This document shows positions 9,177-16,654 of a DNA stretch of 64,000 nucleotides, piece after piece. The stretch comes from Pseudomonas sp. R4-35-07 (GTDB taxonomy: Bacteria; Pseudomonadota; Gammaproteobacteria; Pseudomonadales; Pseudomonadaceae), in the NCBI RefSeq assembly GCF_003852235.1, contig NZ_CP027732.1, positions 3,844,001 through 3,908,000 of the forward strand, in the 5' to 3' direction. The translations under genes and the position numbers were made by a program. Every line of letters begins with the position of its first letter. Position 1 is the first letter of the stretch. The notes under the pieces are model-generated. The model was not told the DNA's origin. It did not search any database and saw only the letters and a list, made by a program, of their open reading frames with translations.

Positions 9177-9616
9177 CAACGGTTATTCCGCAGGATCGAG
9201 AAGTTCAACGCCGCCGCTACGCACAGCCAGGCCAGGTACGGAAACAGGATCAGGCCGGTAATCAGGTCCAGACGCACTGCCAGCACCACCATCGCCGCCA
9301 CGGTCAGCCACAACAGCACAATGATCACCATCCCGGCGAGCAAGCGATGCGCGCCGAAGAACACCGGCGTCCACAGCGTATTCAATGCAATCTGCGCGGC
9401 CCACAGCGCCAACACCATCTCGCTGCCCGGGATCAGGCTCAAGCGGTAACCGGCCCAGGCCAGCAACAGGTAGATAATTGTCCACGCCACCGGGAACAAC
9501 CAGTTGGGCGGGGTGAAGCTGGGCTTGACCAGGGATTCGTACCAGGCGCCGGGTTTGAAAATCACACCGGTACTGGCGGCGGCAGCGCAAGCGAGCAGGA
9601 AGATGAAGAAGATCAT
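9176..9616 (-). CDS. tspO: TspO/MBR family tryptophan-rich sensory protein
   Basis: 146-aa membrane protein with five hydrophobic helices, the size and topology of bacterial TspO/peripheral benzodiazepine receptor homologues, which bind porphyrins and are linked to tetrapyrrole and stress signalling. Family features include GVIFKPGAWYESLVKPSFTP, the PPNWLFPVAWTIIYLLLAWAG stretch (split here only for length), and ALNTLWTPVFFGAHR. The start ATG 9616 follows AAGGACCGACC, a good ribosome binding site. Its stop overlaps the start of the downstream esterase gene. The function in this organism is inferred from the family only. Confidence 0.93.
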   Translation of the reverse strand: MIFFIFLLACAAAASTGVIFKPGAWYESLVKPSFTPPNWLFPVAWTIIYLLLAWAGYRLSLIPGSEMVLALWAAQIALNTLWTPVFFGAHRLLAGMVIIVLLWLTVAAMVVLAVRLDLITGLILFPYLAWLCVAAALNFSILRNNR

Positions 9617-9826
9617 GGTCGGTCCTTGAGGTTAAAGGAGTGGAAGGCAAGGCTGTGCTTCAAGTGACTCAGCTTTAATGACTCAAATCGGCGCCGATAA
9701 ATTCAATGTGCACGGCAAAAATGACAGGCAGGCCGTCTCTTCTGCGCGTCATGAAAAATCGGTAAAGTGCCCCACCAGCCCACATCGATTTGCCGGGTTC
9801 TTCACACGCCACCCGAGAGCCTCACC

Positions 9827-11026
9827 TTGCCCGCACCCCTTGCCGATCACCGCAGCAGCCTTGGGTCAGTGTTCCTGATCTTCCTGCGCCTGGGCCTGAC
9901 CTCCTTCGGCGGGCCGATTGCGCACCTGGGTTATTTTCGCGAGGAATTCGTCACCCGCAGACGCTGGCTCAGTGAACACAGCTATGCCGAACTGGTCGCC
10001 CTGTGCCAGTTCCTGCCCGGCCCGGCCAGCAGCCAGGTCGGCATCGCGTTGGGCCTGTCACGCGCAGGTTACGCGGGTGCCGCGGCTGCCTGGGCCGGGT
10101 TCACCTTGCCGTCGGCCATCGCGCTGATCCTGTTCGCCCTGGGCCTTTCTCACTATGGCAGCGCCCTGCCCGCCGGCGCGCTGCATGGCCTCAAGGTCGT
10201 CGCCGTGGCGGTGGTGGCCCAAGCTGTGTGGGGCATGGCGCGCACCCTGTGCCGGGGCTGGGCGCGGATAATATTGATGCTGGGCGCCGCCGGTTGGGTA
10301 CTGCTGCAATCGTCTGCCTGGAGCCCGGTGGCAGTGATCGTCGTGGCGGGGGTGGCCGGCCTGCTGCTGTTCAAGCCCGCGCCCCGTGCCGAGCCCGACG
10401 CATTGCCCATCGCCATCAGCCGCCGTGCCGCAACGCTGTGGCTGGCGCTGTTCCTGCTGTTGCTGGTGGGCTTGCCGCTCCTTGCCGACTGGGTGAGCGA
10501 TCCCACGCTGGCGCTGGTGGACGCGTTCTACCGCACCGGCTCACTGGTGTTTGGCGGCGGCCATGTGGTGTTGCCGTTGCTGCAAGCCCAGGTGGTGCCC
10601 AGCCAATGGGTGAGCAACGACGTTTTCCTCGCCGGCTACGGCGCCGCCCAAGCCGTGCCCGGCCCGCTGTTCACCTTCGCGGCCTTTCTCGGCGCCTCGA
10701 TGACCCACGCCCCTACCGGCTGGCTGGGCGGCCTGATCGGCCTGCTGGCGATCTTCGCGCCGTCATTTTTGCTGATCTTCGGCGCGCTGCCCTTCTGGGC
10801 CAGCCTGCGCCACAGCCCCCGCACCCAGGCCGCGCTGGCCGGTGTGAACGCGGCAGTGGTGGGCTTGTTATTGGCGGCGTTGTACCGACCGGTGTGGACC
10901 AGCGCGATTTTCAGCGTTTACGACCTGGCCCTGGCATTGCTCGCCTTGGCGGCACTGATGCTGATGAAGTTGCCGCCGTGGCTGGTAGTGATCGGGTGCA
11001 GCGTGCTCGGCGGGTTATTCGGCTGA
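9827..11026 (+). CDS. chrA: Chromate transporter, long-chain CHR family
   Basis: About 399 aa, with two homologous CHR domains, each starting with a FLRLG-type helix and a GG-containing signature (FGGPIAHLGYF at the N-terminus, FGGGHVVLPLLQ in the C-terminal half). This is the two-domain ChrA architecture that effluxes chromate from the cytoplasm. FLPGPASSQVGIALG and AVPGPLFTFAAFLGA are the paired conserved PGP segments. The start is uncertain: TTG 9827, giving MPAPLADHRSS, has a GAGAG upstream, while an in-frame GTG at 9767 would add 20 unconvincing residues. Its 3' end overlaps the convergent nucleotidyltransferase gene by 12 bases. No chrB regulator is present. Confidence 0.88.
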   Translation: MPAPLADHRSSLGSVFLIFLRLGLTSFGGPIAHLGYFREEFVTRRRWLSEHSYAELVALCQFLPGPASSQVGIALGLSRAGYAGAAAAWAGFTLPSAIALILFALGLSHYGSALPAGALHGLKVVAVAVVAQAVWGMARTLCRGWARIILMLGAAGWVLLQSSAWSPVAVIVVAGVAGLLLFKPAPRAEPDALPIAISRRAATLWLALFLLLLVGLPLLADWVSDPTLALVDAFYRTGSLVFGGGHVVLPLLQAQVVPSQWVSNDVFLAGYGAAQAVPGPLFTFAAFLGASMTHAPTGWLGGLIGLLAIFAPSFLLIFGALPFWASLRHSPRTQAALAGVNAAVVGLLLAALYRPVWTSAIFSVYDLALALLALAALMLMKLPPWLVVIGCSVLGGLFG

Positions 11027-11587
11027 CCCCGGTGGCACAATCCTGAGCCAGGGCCAGCGTTCCTGATAACTCCTGGCCTTGTGCAAAAACAGTTCGGGCT
11101 CGGCATGCAGCGGGTTAATGCGCAGCACGCCCTGCTCCACATCCGCCAAGCCATACGGCGCATACACCTCGCCCGTGGCAATATCCAAGGCAATGCACGT
11201 ACCCGCCACCAGGTAACGGTCCACCCCTTGCCTGGCCGAGTGCAACTGAGGGTAAGGCCGGCCAAACCGCTGCCCATACCAGAGATGAACCCGCGCCTGA
11301 TTCTTCACCTCCACGTTAACGCCCAGGTCCCGGAACAGCTGCTCAGCCCTGCGGATTACTGCATCCTCTGCCTCGTAGGACACATCCTGGTCGAAGTAGA
11401 AAACGTCATAGTCCTTCACCCCCGCATCAACCGGCCGACTCGCCTGATGATTCCACACCGCCTGGAACAGACAGCCCGCCGTGAGCATGCACTGCTCCAC
11501 CCCGAGCGACGGCAGACGCGCGGTGATTTCAGCGTTGACGGGGTTGGCCATGGCCAGTTTGAGCAAGGTGTCGACGGTCAGTGTCAT
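11015..11587 (-). CDS. Nucleotidyltransferase family protein (NTP_transf_6 type)
   Basis: 190-aa protein resembling the small conserved family of predicted nucleotidyltransferases, with TAGCLFQAVWNHQ, the acidic KDYDVFYFDQD motif (candidate metal-binding Asp pair), and VHLWYGQRFGRPYPQL. The C-terminal part has RWPWLRIVPP. Size and motif order match the family over its full length. No substrate has been assigned to it from sequence. ATG 11587 follows a weak GGGA site. It converges with and slightly overlaps chrA. The 420 bases upstream hold the DUF6124 leader on the opposite strand. Confidence 0.8.
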   Translation of the reverse strand: MTLTVDTLLKLAMANPVNAEITARLPSLGVEQCMLTAGCLFQAVWNHQASRPVDAGVKDYDVFYFDQDVSYEAEDAVIRRAEQLFRDLGVNVEVKNQARVHLWYGQRFGRPYPQLHSARQGVDRYLVAGTCIALDIATGEVYAPYGLADVEQGVLRINPLHAEPELFLHKARSYQERWPWLRIVPPGSAE

Positions 11588-11805
11588 GGGGTCCCTGGGT
11601 GGTCAATTCGGTGTGCCGTGACTCTACAACAGCGTGGTGAAGGATTTGATGAGGCGCTGAATATTCTTGTGGGTTCAAAGGGGTACAGCGTTCGCTACCG
11701 TGCGGCACCTTGCTCCATTGCCTACGCTTGCGTCAGAATCCGCCGGCTTGTGCGCTGGGATGGCCGTATTTAAGGTGGCTCGGTCGCTGAATTTCTCGGC
11801 GATCG

Positions 11806-12006
11806 GGTTTAGTAGCCCACGGTTTAACCTAACAAGTGCACACGCTCCCTCCATCAGACTTCCCGTCTGTGCTTGATGGTGGCTGTGCGTAGGGCGCCCT
11901 AGGGCGCGCCGGTTTTGTTAGGTTTCACCGGTCTACTAACCTGCGTACAGCTACCGCCTTATTGTTTAGTAGCGATGAGGTCGTGGCTCAAGCAAGGAAC
12001 TTAACA
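11806..12006 (+). promoter_or_regulatory. Structured 5' leader of the DUF6124 gene (large inverted repeat)
   Basis: The gene-free stretch 11588-12006 contains an imperfect inverted repeat of about 27 bases. The left arm, 11808-11835, reads TTTAGTAG...AACCTAACAA; the right arm, 11914-11939, is TTGTTAGGTT...CTACTAA. The inner 10 bases pair perfectly. Between the arms are a CCATCA/TGATGG pair (11851/11875) and a 14-base palindrome GCGCCCTAGGGCGC (about 11894-11907). TTTAGTAGCGATG, repeating the left-arm start, appears again at 11965. The small gene then begins with AAGGAAC and ATG 12007. This architecture suggests a folded leader RNA or a protein-binding palindrome, but no known riboswitch class is recognised. 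Bases 11588-11800 show nothing definable. Confidence 0.55.
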
Positions 12007-12237
12007 ATGGCTACCGATTCAACCGCGCTCTTTAGCGTCACCCCCCACGCCAGCAACGAAACCCTCATCACCAACAGCTACGAAACCTTCACCAGCGTCA
12101 GCACCCTGCTGCTCGACCTGTCCGAAGACCTCCACGGCAAACACCGCGACGTCGCGCTGGCGATTCATCAATTGAGTGAACTGGGCGTACTGCTCACGGG
12201 CAGATTGCTTGACCGTGAGGCGCCGTGTACGGGTTGA
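12007..12237 (+). CDS. DUF6124 (formerly DUF3077-like) small protein
   Basis: 76-aa protein that starts MATDSTALFSVTPHASNETL and continues into a helix-rich segment ending in HQLSELGVLLTGRLLDRE. This is the typical size and pattern of the small Pseudomonas family annotated as DUF6124/DUF3077, members of which occur as multiple paralogues per genome. ATG 12007 is chosen because AAGGAAC sits 7 bases upstream; an in-frame upstream ATG at 11962 lies inside the structured leader. The function is unknown. The elaborate leader suggests post-transcriptional control. Confidence 0.8.
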   Translation: MATDSTALFSVTPHASNETLITNSYETFTSVSTLLLDLSEDLHGKHRDVALAIHQLSELGVLLTGRLLDREAPCTG

Positions 12238-12327
12238 TTGACAGCGTTTAACTCAAAAGCCCGATCCATCGCCGAGTCGTTGCAAGCCATATGCAACCGC
12301 TTGGCGGTTTGCTTTTGATGGATCGCC

Positions 12328-13113
12328 TCAGATAAAGATACTGCCGCGTAAGTACAGCGCACCGTGGCCACTGATAATGACTCGGCCATTGTCCAGGACT
12401 TCACAGTACAGACGCCCCTTGCGCGCCCCTCCTTGCTCAGCACTCAGGCTGCGTTTGCCTAAGCGCTTGGCCCAGTAGGGCGCCAAGGAGGTGTGGGCCG
12501 AGCCGGTGACCGGGTCTTCGTTCACGCCTACCCGTGGGCCGAACCAGCGAGAAACAAAGTCGAAGTGACGACTCGGCGCGGTAACCGCGACACCGCGCAC
12601 GTCGAACGCGGCCAGCGCAGCAAAGTCGGGATTGAGGCCAGCGATGATGGCTTCATCCTCGACCACCACCACGTAATCATCTGTGCGATAAAGCGCATCG
12701 ATTCGTTCCAGGCCCAAGGCTTGCAAAAGGCCTGGCGGTACAGCTACGAGTTCAGGCTGCTTGGCTGGGAAATCCATGGCCAGGCGTCCGTCTTTACGAT
12801 GTACCCGCAATTCACCGCTGCGAGTGGAAAAGCGCAGCATGTCACTGTTTTCGCCAAGCTGTTCGAACAGCACCCAGGCCGCTGCCAGGGTGGCATGGCC
12901 ACACAGGTCGACTTCCACCGTGGGGGTAAACCAGCGCAACTCGAACACCTCACCGTTACGCACAACATAGGCGGTCTCAGATAGGTTGTTCTCTGCGGCG
13001 ATTTGTTGCAGCGTCGCATCAGGCAACCAGGCCACCAGCGGACAAACCGCCGCCGGGTTGCCGCCGAAAGTCTCAGAGGAAAAAGCATCCACTTGGAAAA
13101 TATCGAGTTGCAT
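12328..13113 (-). CDS. PhzF family phenazine biosynthesis-like isomerase
   Basis: 261-aa member of the PhzF/diaminopimelate-epimerase-fold family. It begins MQLDIFQVDAFSSETFGGNP, has the catalytic glutamate in NNLSETAYV (about residue 46), the DLCGHATLAAAWVL segment and the C-terminal NEDPVTGSAH motif, all diagnostic. Members catalyse isomerisation or hydration of small acids. Only the dedicated enzyme acts in phenazine synthesis, and no other phz genes are present, so a phenazine role is not supported. ATG 13113 is a clean start. Its stop is close to a hairpin-rich gap (12238-12327) that contains CGATCCATC/GATGGATCG arms. Confidence 0.92.
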   Translation of the reverse strand: MQLDIFQVDAFSSETFGGNPAAVCPLVAWLPDATLQQIAAENNLSETAYVVRNGEVFELRWFTPTVEVDLCGHATLAAAWVLFEQLGENSDMLRFSTRSGELRVHRKDGRLAMDFPAKQPELVAVPPGLLQALGLERIDALYRTDDYVVVVEDEAIIAGLNPDFAALAAFDVRGVAVTAPSRHFDFVSRWFGPRVGVNEDPVTGSAHTSLAPYWAKRLGKRSLSAEQGGARKGRLYCEVLDNGRVIISGHGALYLRGSIFI

Positions 13114-13194
13114 TTGGTTTATTCCTACCCGCTAGCGTTTTCTGTGACCCGGATCTGCTCCAGTGTCCAGTTCTGAAATGGGTTCACACCCGTT

Positions 13195-14109
13195 TCACCT
13201 AACCACCGGCGCATGCTCGGCCATCAATTCTATCACCCAGTCGATAAACACCCGCACCTTGGCGCTGACATGGCGATTCGGCGGGAATGCCAGGTACATC
13301 GGCATCGGCGCCATGTGCCAGTCCTCGAATAGCGGCAGCAATTCGCCGCTGGCCAGGTGCGGTTTGGCCATGTACTGCGGTAGCCAAAGCATGCCCAGGC
13401 CCGCCAGGCCGGCGGCCAGGTACGCATTGCCGTCGTCGACCGTCAATTGCGGGCGGCCCTGAATCTCGATGCGTTCCTCACCACGCTGCATCGCGTAGGG
13501 CAAGGATTTGCCTGTGCGAAACCAGAGGAAGCCAACGGTACTGTGCCTGCCCTCCTCCAGCTCACGGGGGTGCGCTGGCGTACCCAAGCGCTGCAGATAG
13601 CCGGGCGCGGCATAAATGCCGATGTGCAGATCGCCCACATGCCTTGCCATCAGCGACTGATCGATGATTTCGCCGCCGCGCACCACGCAGTCGACGTTTT
13701 CGCCAATGATGTCGACAATCCGGTCGCTCACGCCCAGGGTCAGCTGGATTTCCGGGTAGCGTGCAAAGAACCCCGGCAAGGCGGGTATCAGCAGCATTCG
13801 CGCAAACGGGCTGGGCACATCCACCCGCAGCCGCCCGCGCGGTGTCATCGATGCGCTGGACAGGCTGGTCTCGGCATCGTCCATATCGACCAGTAGCCGG
13901 ATGACACGCTCGTAGTAGACCGCGCCATCGGCGGTGACGTTGACCTTGCGTGTGGTGCGGTTGAGCAAGCGCACGCGCAGCCTCGCTTCCAGTTGCTGAA
14001 CGAGCTGCGTCACGGTGGTCTTGCTCATGTGCAGGGTGGCTGCCGCCTTGGTGAAGCTGCCGGTTTCCACCACGCGAGCAAAGGCCTGCATTGCATCGAA
14101 ACGGTCCAT
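13195..14109 (-). CDS. LysR-family transcriptional regulator
   Basis: 304-aa LTTR. The N-terminal winged helix-turn-helix begins MDRFDAMQAFARVVETGSFT with KAAATLHMSKTTVTQLVQQLE, followed by the effector-binding domain. The start ATG 14109 is preceded by a GAGGCG site; the frame is open upstream but is not LTTR-like there. It is of the CrgA/YhjC-like subgroup (MDRFDAMQAF start, LRVDVPSPFAR segment). It is divergent from a Rid-family gene, with 140 bases between them containing a palindrome (see 14135), so it probably controls that neighbour and itself. Confidence 0.92.
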   Translation of the reverse strand: MDRFDAMQAFARVVETGSFTKAAATLHMSKTTVTQLVQQLEARLRVRLLNRTTRKVNVTADGAVYYERVIRLLVDMDDAETSLSSASMTPRGRLRVDVPSPFARMLLIPALPGFFARYPEIQLTLGVSDRIVDIIGENVDCVVRGGEIIDQSLMARHVGDLHIGIYAAPGYLQRLGTPAHPRELEEGRHSTVGFLWFRTGKSLPYAMQRGEERIEIQGRPQLTVDDGNAYLAAGLAGLGMLWLPQYMAKPHLASGELLPLFEDWHMAPMPMYLAFPPNRHVSAKVRVFIDWVIELMAEHAPVVR

Positions 14110-14134
14110 TTCACGCCTCACTGGGGTCTGGATA

Positions 14135-14151
14135 GTTTGGATTCTACAAAC
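14135..14151. promoter_or_regulatory. Candidate LysR operator between divergent regulator and Rid gene
   Basis: A 17-base interrupted palindrome, GTTTG-N7-CAAAC, sits 25 bases upstream of the LysR start codon and about 100 bases upstream of the Rid gene. LysR-type regulators usually bind short dyads of this size in the divergent promoter that includes their own gene. The dyad is seen in the sequence; its role is inferred from position. Confidence 0.45.
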
Positions 14152-14249
14152 AGTCATGACCAGCGTTGCGCGTTTATTCAGGTCGCTCGTCTTTTTACAC
14201 TGGCTCCATCGTAAACAGCGGGCCACGTCGGCCCCGAAGGAGATATGAA

Positions 14250-14645
14250 ATGACCAGTAAACGTGATGTGGTTTTCCCGCCTGACCGCCATGCACTGTAC
14301 GAACTTCACCGCTACTCACCGGCGATTCGTTCCAACGGTTTTCTGTTCGTATCCGGTCAAGTCGGCAGCCGCAAGGATGGCTCGGCCGAGCCGGACCTCG
14401 CGACACAGGTTCGCCTGGCCTTCACCAACCTCAACGCGATCCTGACCGAGGCCGGCAGTAGTTTCGAGGATGTGGTCGACACGACCATTTTCATGGTCGA
14501 CCCCGACTCGACATTTGAAACGATCTGGGAAGTAGTGGCCGAGTACTGGGGCGAAGCGCCCTACCCGACGGCGACCGCTATTGGCGTGACCTGGTTGTCC
14601 GGTTTTGATTTCGAGATCAAGGTGATTGCCAAACTACCCCAATAA
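14250..14645 (+). CDS. Rid (YjgF/YER057c/UK114) family protein
   Basis: 131-aa protein with the Rid trimer fold signature: RSNGFLFVSGQVGSRKDGS near residues 27-45 and LNAILTEAGSSFEDVVDTTIF near 66-86. ATG 14250 follows GAAGGAGATATGAA, a strong ribosome binding site. The conserved arginine that RidA uses to hydrolyse enamine/imine intermediates is normally in a PxR-type segment near residue 105. Here the corresponding region reads PTATAIGVTWLSGFDFEIKV and shows no Arg, so this is likely a non-RidA subgroup with a different or unknown activity. Divergent from the LysR gene. Confidence 0.9.
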   Translation: MTSKRDVVFPPDRHALYELHRYSPAIRSNGFLFVSGQVGSRKDGSAEPDLATQVRLAFTNLNAILTEAGSSFEDVVDTTIFMVDPDSTFETIWEVVAEYWGEAPYPTATAIGVTWLSGFDFEIKVIAKLPQ

Positions 14646-14740
14646 ACTCGGCTCAGTCCTTCTCCGACTGTCGAAGGGGGGCATCTTGTTTTTTCTGGGG
14701 TGCTCCCCCGCTCCCGATTGTTCTCTGCTTGCCTTCACCG

Positions 14741-14763
14741 TCTGCTTTGGGTCGATAGCCGAC
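14741..14763 (+). repeat. Dispersed-repeat arm, left of the GNAT gene
   Basis: GCTTTGGGTCGATAGCCGAC here is matched in inverted orientation at 15288-15308 (reverse complement GCTTTGGATCGATAGCTGTC), 3 mismatches in 20 bases. The two arms flank the GNAT gene. Similar GCTTTGGGTCGAT-type segments are common non-coding repeats in pseudomonads and other proteobacteria, stated from memory. They may mark a short mobile or recombination-derived cassette. Confidence 0.45.
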
Positions 14764-14766
14764 AAC

Positions 14767-15204
14767 TCAGAGGTTTGTGATCCGCACAATGTGTGTCGCG
14801 TGAGCGTCTTCTGTTCGAATGAAGCCGCAGCGCAGGTAAAAAGTGCTCCCCTCGGAGGTGTCGGTGTAGAGACGCACACTTTCAAAATGCAATGCCGCGT
14901 GGGCAAGCAACGCGCTAACCAATCTCCGGCCAACCTGTTGCCCTCGTGATACCGGCGCCACATACACACGTCGCAGTCTTCCTGTACGGTCATGCGTGAA
15001 CGGATCAACAGACAGACCTCCAATACCTACAAGCTGCTGGTTCAGATACGCAGCCATGAGGCATTCGCCAAGCCCATCGAAGCGATTGGTGCCTGACTGC
15101 CATTCTGAAGTCAGTCGGGTGAGAAACCTGAAGCCTTCTGCAACCGCCGTTTTCTCAAGGTCGAGGATTTGTGGCGGCAGATGCGTGATCCGTTGAATTT
15201 CCAT
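14767..15204 (-). CDS. GNAT-family N-acetyltransferase
   Basis: 145-aa acetyltransferase. The acetyl-CoA-binding motif A is RVYVAPVSRGQQVGRRLVSA (about residues 81-100, matching the R/QxxGxG/A pattern), followed by the motif B strand SVRLYTDTSEGSTFYLRCGF. ATG 15204 is preferred over an in-frame TTG three codons upstream. The acceptor substrate is unknown. The gene is flanked by an inverted pair of 20-base repeats (14744 and 15288), and it lies among small genes of scattered conservation, which is compatible with acquisition as a small cassette. Confidence 0.9.
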   Translation of the reverse strand: MEIQRITHLPPQILDLEKTAVAEGFRFLTRLTSEWQSGTNRFDGLGECLMAAYLNQQLVGIGGLSVDPFTHDRTGRLRRVYVAPVSRGQQVGRRLVSALLAHAALHFESVRLYTDTSEGSTFYLRCGFIRTEDAHATHIVRITNL

Positions 15205-15285
15205 TGAGGTCAATTCTCTCTGATGGGGCGCGAAACCCTTCTGAGTTCTCCGGGGATCTTGATGTGTGCACCGTAGGCACGCCAG

Positions 15286-15310
15286 TGACAGCTATCGATC
15301 CAAAGCTGAC
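15286..15310 (-). repeat. Dispersed-repeat arm, right of the GNAT gene
   Basis: Inverted partner of the arm at 14741. It lies in the 185-base gap upstream of the GNAT gene, where no other feature is apparent. The two arms differ at three of twenty aligned positions. Confidence 0.45.
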
Positions 15311-15398
15311 ATCCGACTTGGATTCTCTTGGCCAATAGCCGTGATTAAGCAACCAGCGTAATCTTTCTGCCTTCCCGCACGAGTAAGGCTAGCAACAG

Positions 15399-15650
15399 AT
15401 GACGGAACAGCTTTGTGTTGTATTCATTCCGGCGCTATCGGTGGCTTTGCAAAGCGCCGAAACGAACAAAGGCTCTCCACTCACTGAGACCGAGGTGCTG
15501 GAGATCCGTGATCTAGCGACGTGTGTTGCAGTTCCACTCGGCGTCGCCTTGGATATGGAGAACGAACGTGGTTTCCGGGACTTGGTTGCCGAGAACTGCT
15601 GGAATGAATGGCAGCGATTACGGCTCTCAATGAAGAAATACCCCCTCTGA
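15399..15650 (+). CDS. Conserved small hypothetical protein
   Basis: 83-aa protein beginning MTEQLCVVFIPALSVALQSA, with LTETEVLEIRDLATCVAVPL in the centre and a NCWNEWQRLR segment near the C-terminus. The pattern (CVVFIP start, PLTExEVxxIRD, ENCWxEW end) is that of a small conserved bacterial family of unknown function. It has no signal peptide or membrane segment. It is not clearly in an operon with its neighbours. The 225 bases that follow show no recognisable feature. Confidence 0.65.
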   Translation: MTEQLCVVFIPALSVALQSAETNKGSPLTETEVLEIRDLATCVAVPLGVALDMENERGFRDLVAENCWNEWQRLRLSMKKYPL

Positions 15651-15875
15651 CTTTTGCTAGTACGCAGTCTTCACTTTCCAATTACCGCTGAAATGAGAGC
15701 GGCTCTTGGCCGAAAGCAGGCGCGTACTACCTTGTGGCACGCCGAAAAAACGGGTGACCATTTGGTATCACCCTGACTATTATTGAAGTTCATTATTTGC
15801 CTACCAAGTAAATCGGCCGAGTCTCTCAGTTGAGAGGGATCGACAGGCCGCAGGCTAATTTGCCAAGGAATTTAC

Positions 15876-16370
15876 GTGTTCAAGATTTTTGCTTTAGCGC
15901 TTACCCTCGTGTGTCTGTCCGGCTGTGGTCAACACCCCCTTGTCCATGCCGTAAAACCCCTCTCTACCCTTCAGGAACAGGAACACGCCCTGATGATCGG
16001 TAAGTGGTACGGCGAAGCGACCACCCTCGACGGTAAACGTACGCAGCAACTGAATGAACGTCGCGCCGATGGCACCTTCAATGTGAAGTTCCGCGTGACC
16101 GACAAATCCGGCCAATGGTTTGAGCAAAAGGAATTTGGCCTATGGGGAGTGTCCGGCAAGATCTACTTCACTATCACTACCGGGAAACAAGTGGGGGAGC
16201 AGATCACTTCCGCCAAACCAGGAAACCCTTACCTTAATGACGCGTATGAAATCATCGAGCTAACCGCCACTACTTACCGCAGCAAGGCGCGAGACGGCGG
16301 CGACGACTTCACCCAAAAAAGAGTGGACGACGGGTTTCAGTTTCCGGCGATTCCGGTGGTCAAGCCCTGA
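15876..16370 (+). CDS. Putative lipoprotein
   Basis: 164-aa protein with a type II signal peptide: MFKIFALALTLVCLSGCGQH, lipobox LSGC with the lipidated Cys at residue 17. The body contains GKWYGEATTLDGKRTQQLNE and a beta-rich lipocalin-like pattern (VKFRVTDKSGQWFEQKEFG), as in small secreted domains that follow a G-x-W start, but no specific family is recognised. GTG 15876 is the start, supported by CCAAGGA upstream. No Asp at +2 (Gly instead), which favours outer-membrane sorting. It is the first of three small lipoprotein genes in a row. Confidence 0.75.
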   Translation: MFKIFALALTLVCLSGCGQHPLVHAVKPLSTLQEQEHALMIGKWYGEATTLDGKRTQQLNERRADGTFNVKFRVTDKSGQWFEQKEFGLWGVSGKIYFTITTGKQVGEQITSAKPGNPYLNDAYEIIELTATTYRSKARDGGDDFTQKRVDDGFQFPAIPVVKP

Positions 16371-16400
16371 TGATCGCTCCCGTGTGAAACCGGTGTGAAA

Positions 16401-16441
16401 CCGGGGTCAGGCCACCATTATTGAAAACGTGGTCTGCCCCC
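16401..16441 (+). repeat. 41-base hairpin repeat, copy 1
   Basis: CCGGGGTCAGGCCACC, a short loop and GGTCTGCCCCC form a near-perfect stem-loop. A copy with only two mismatches lies at 17264-17304 in the same orientation, one on each side of the frameshifted lipoprotein gene. Just upstream is a short tandem repeat, GTGTGAAACCG twice. The element resembles GGGGTCAGACCAC-type palindromes dispersed in Pseudomonas, as recalled. It may also act as a terminator-like hairpin after the preceding gene, though it has no T-tract. Confidence 0.8.
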
Positions 16442-16654
16442 TGCTCTTTCCTTAGTTCTAAGACCGCAACGCTCGGGGATTTGAAGCGTACTAATGAGTG
16501 CAGCAATCGGTCAGAAATAGGTAAGTGTCCAGTCAAGTCATCTACCGATCCAGCTATCAGCACGAGGATGACTGCTTGCCGCCCATGCCGTAAGGTTCGC
16601 TACCAAAATCGCCACAGCCTTCCAGTGGTGGTAATACAGCAAGGAGAGCGAACA

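Noticed and set aside
12328-13113. PhzF-like gene as part of phenazine synthesis
   Set aside because: No other phz genes are nearby; PhzF-like proteins are a broad family, so only the fold-level call is kept.
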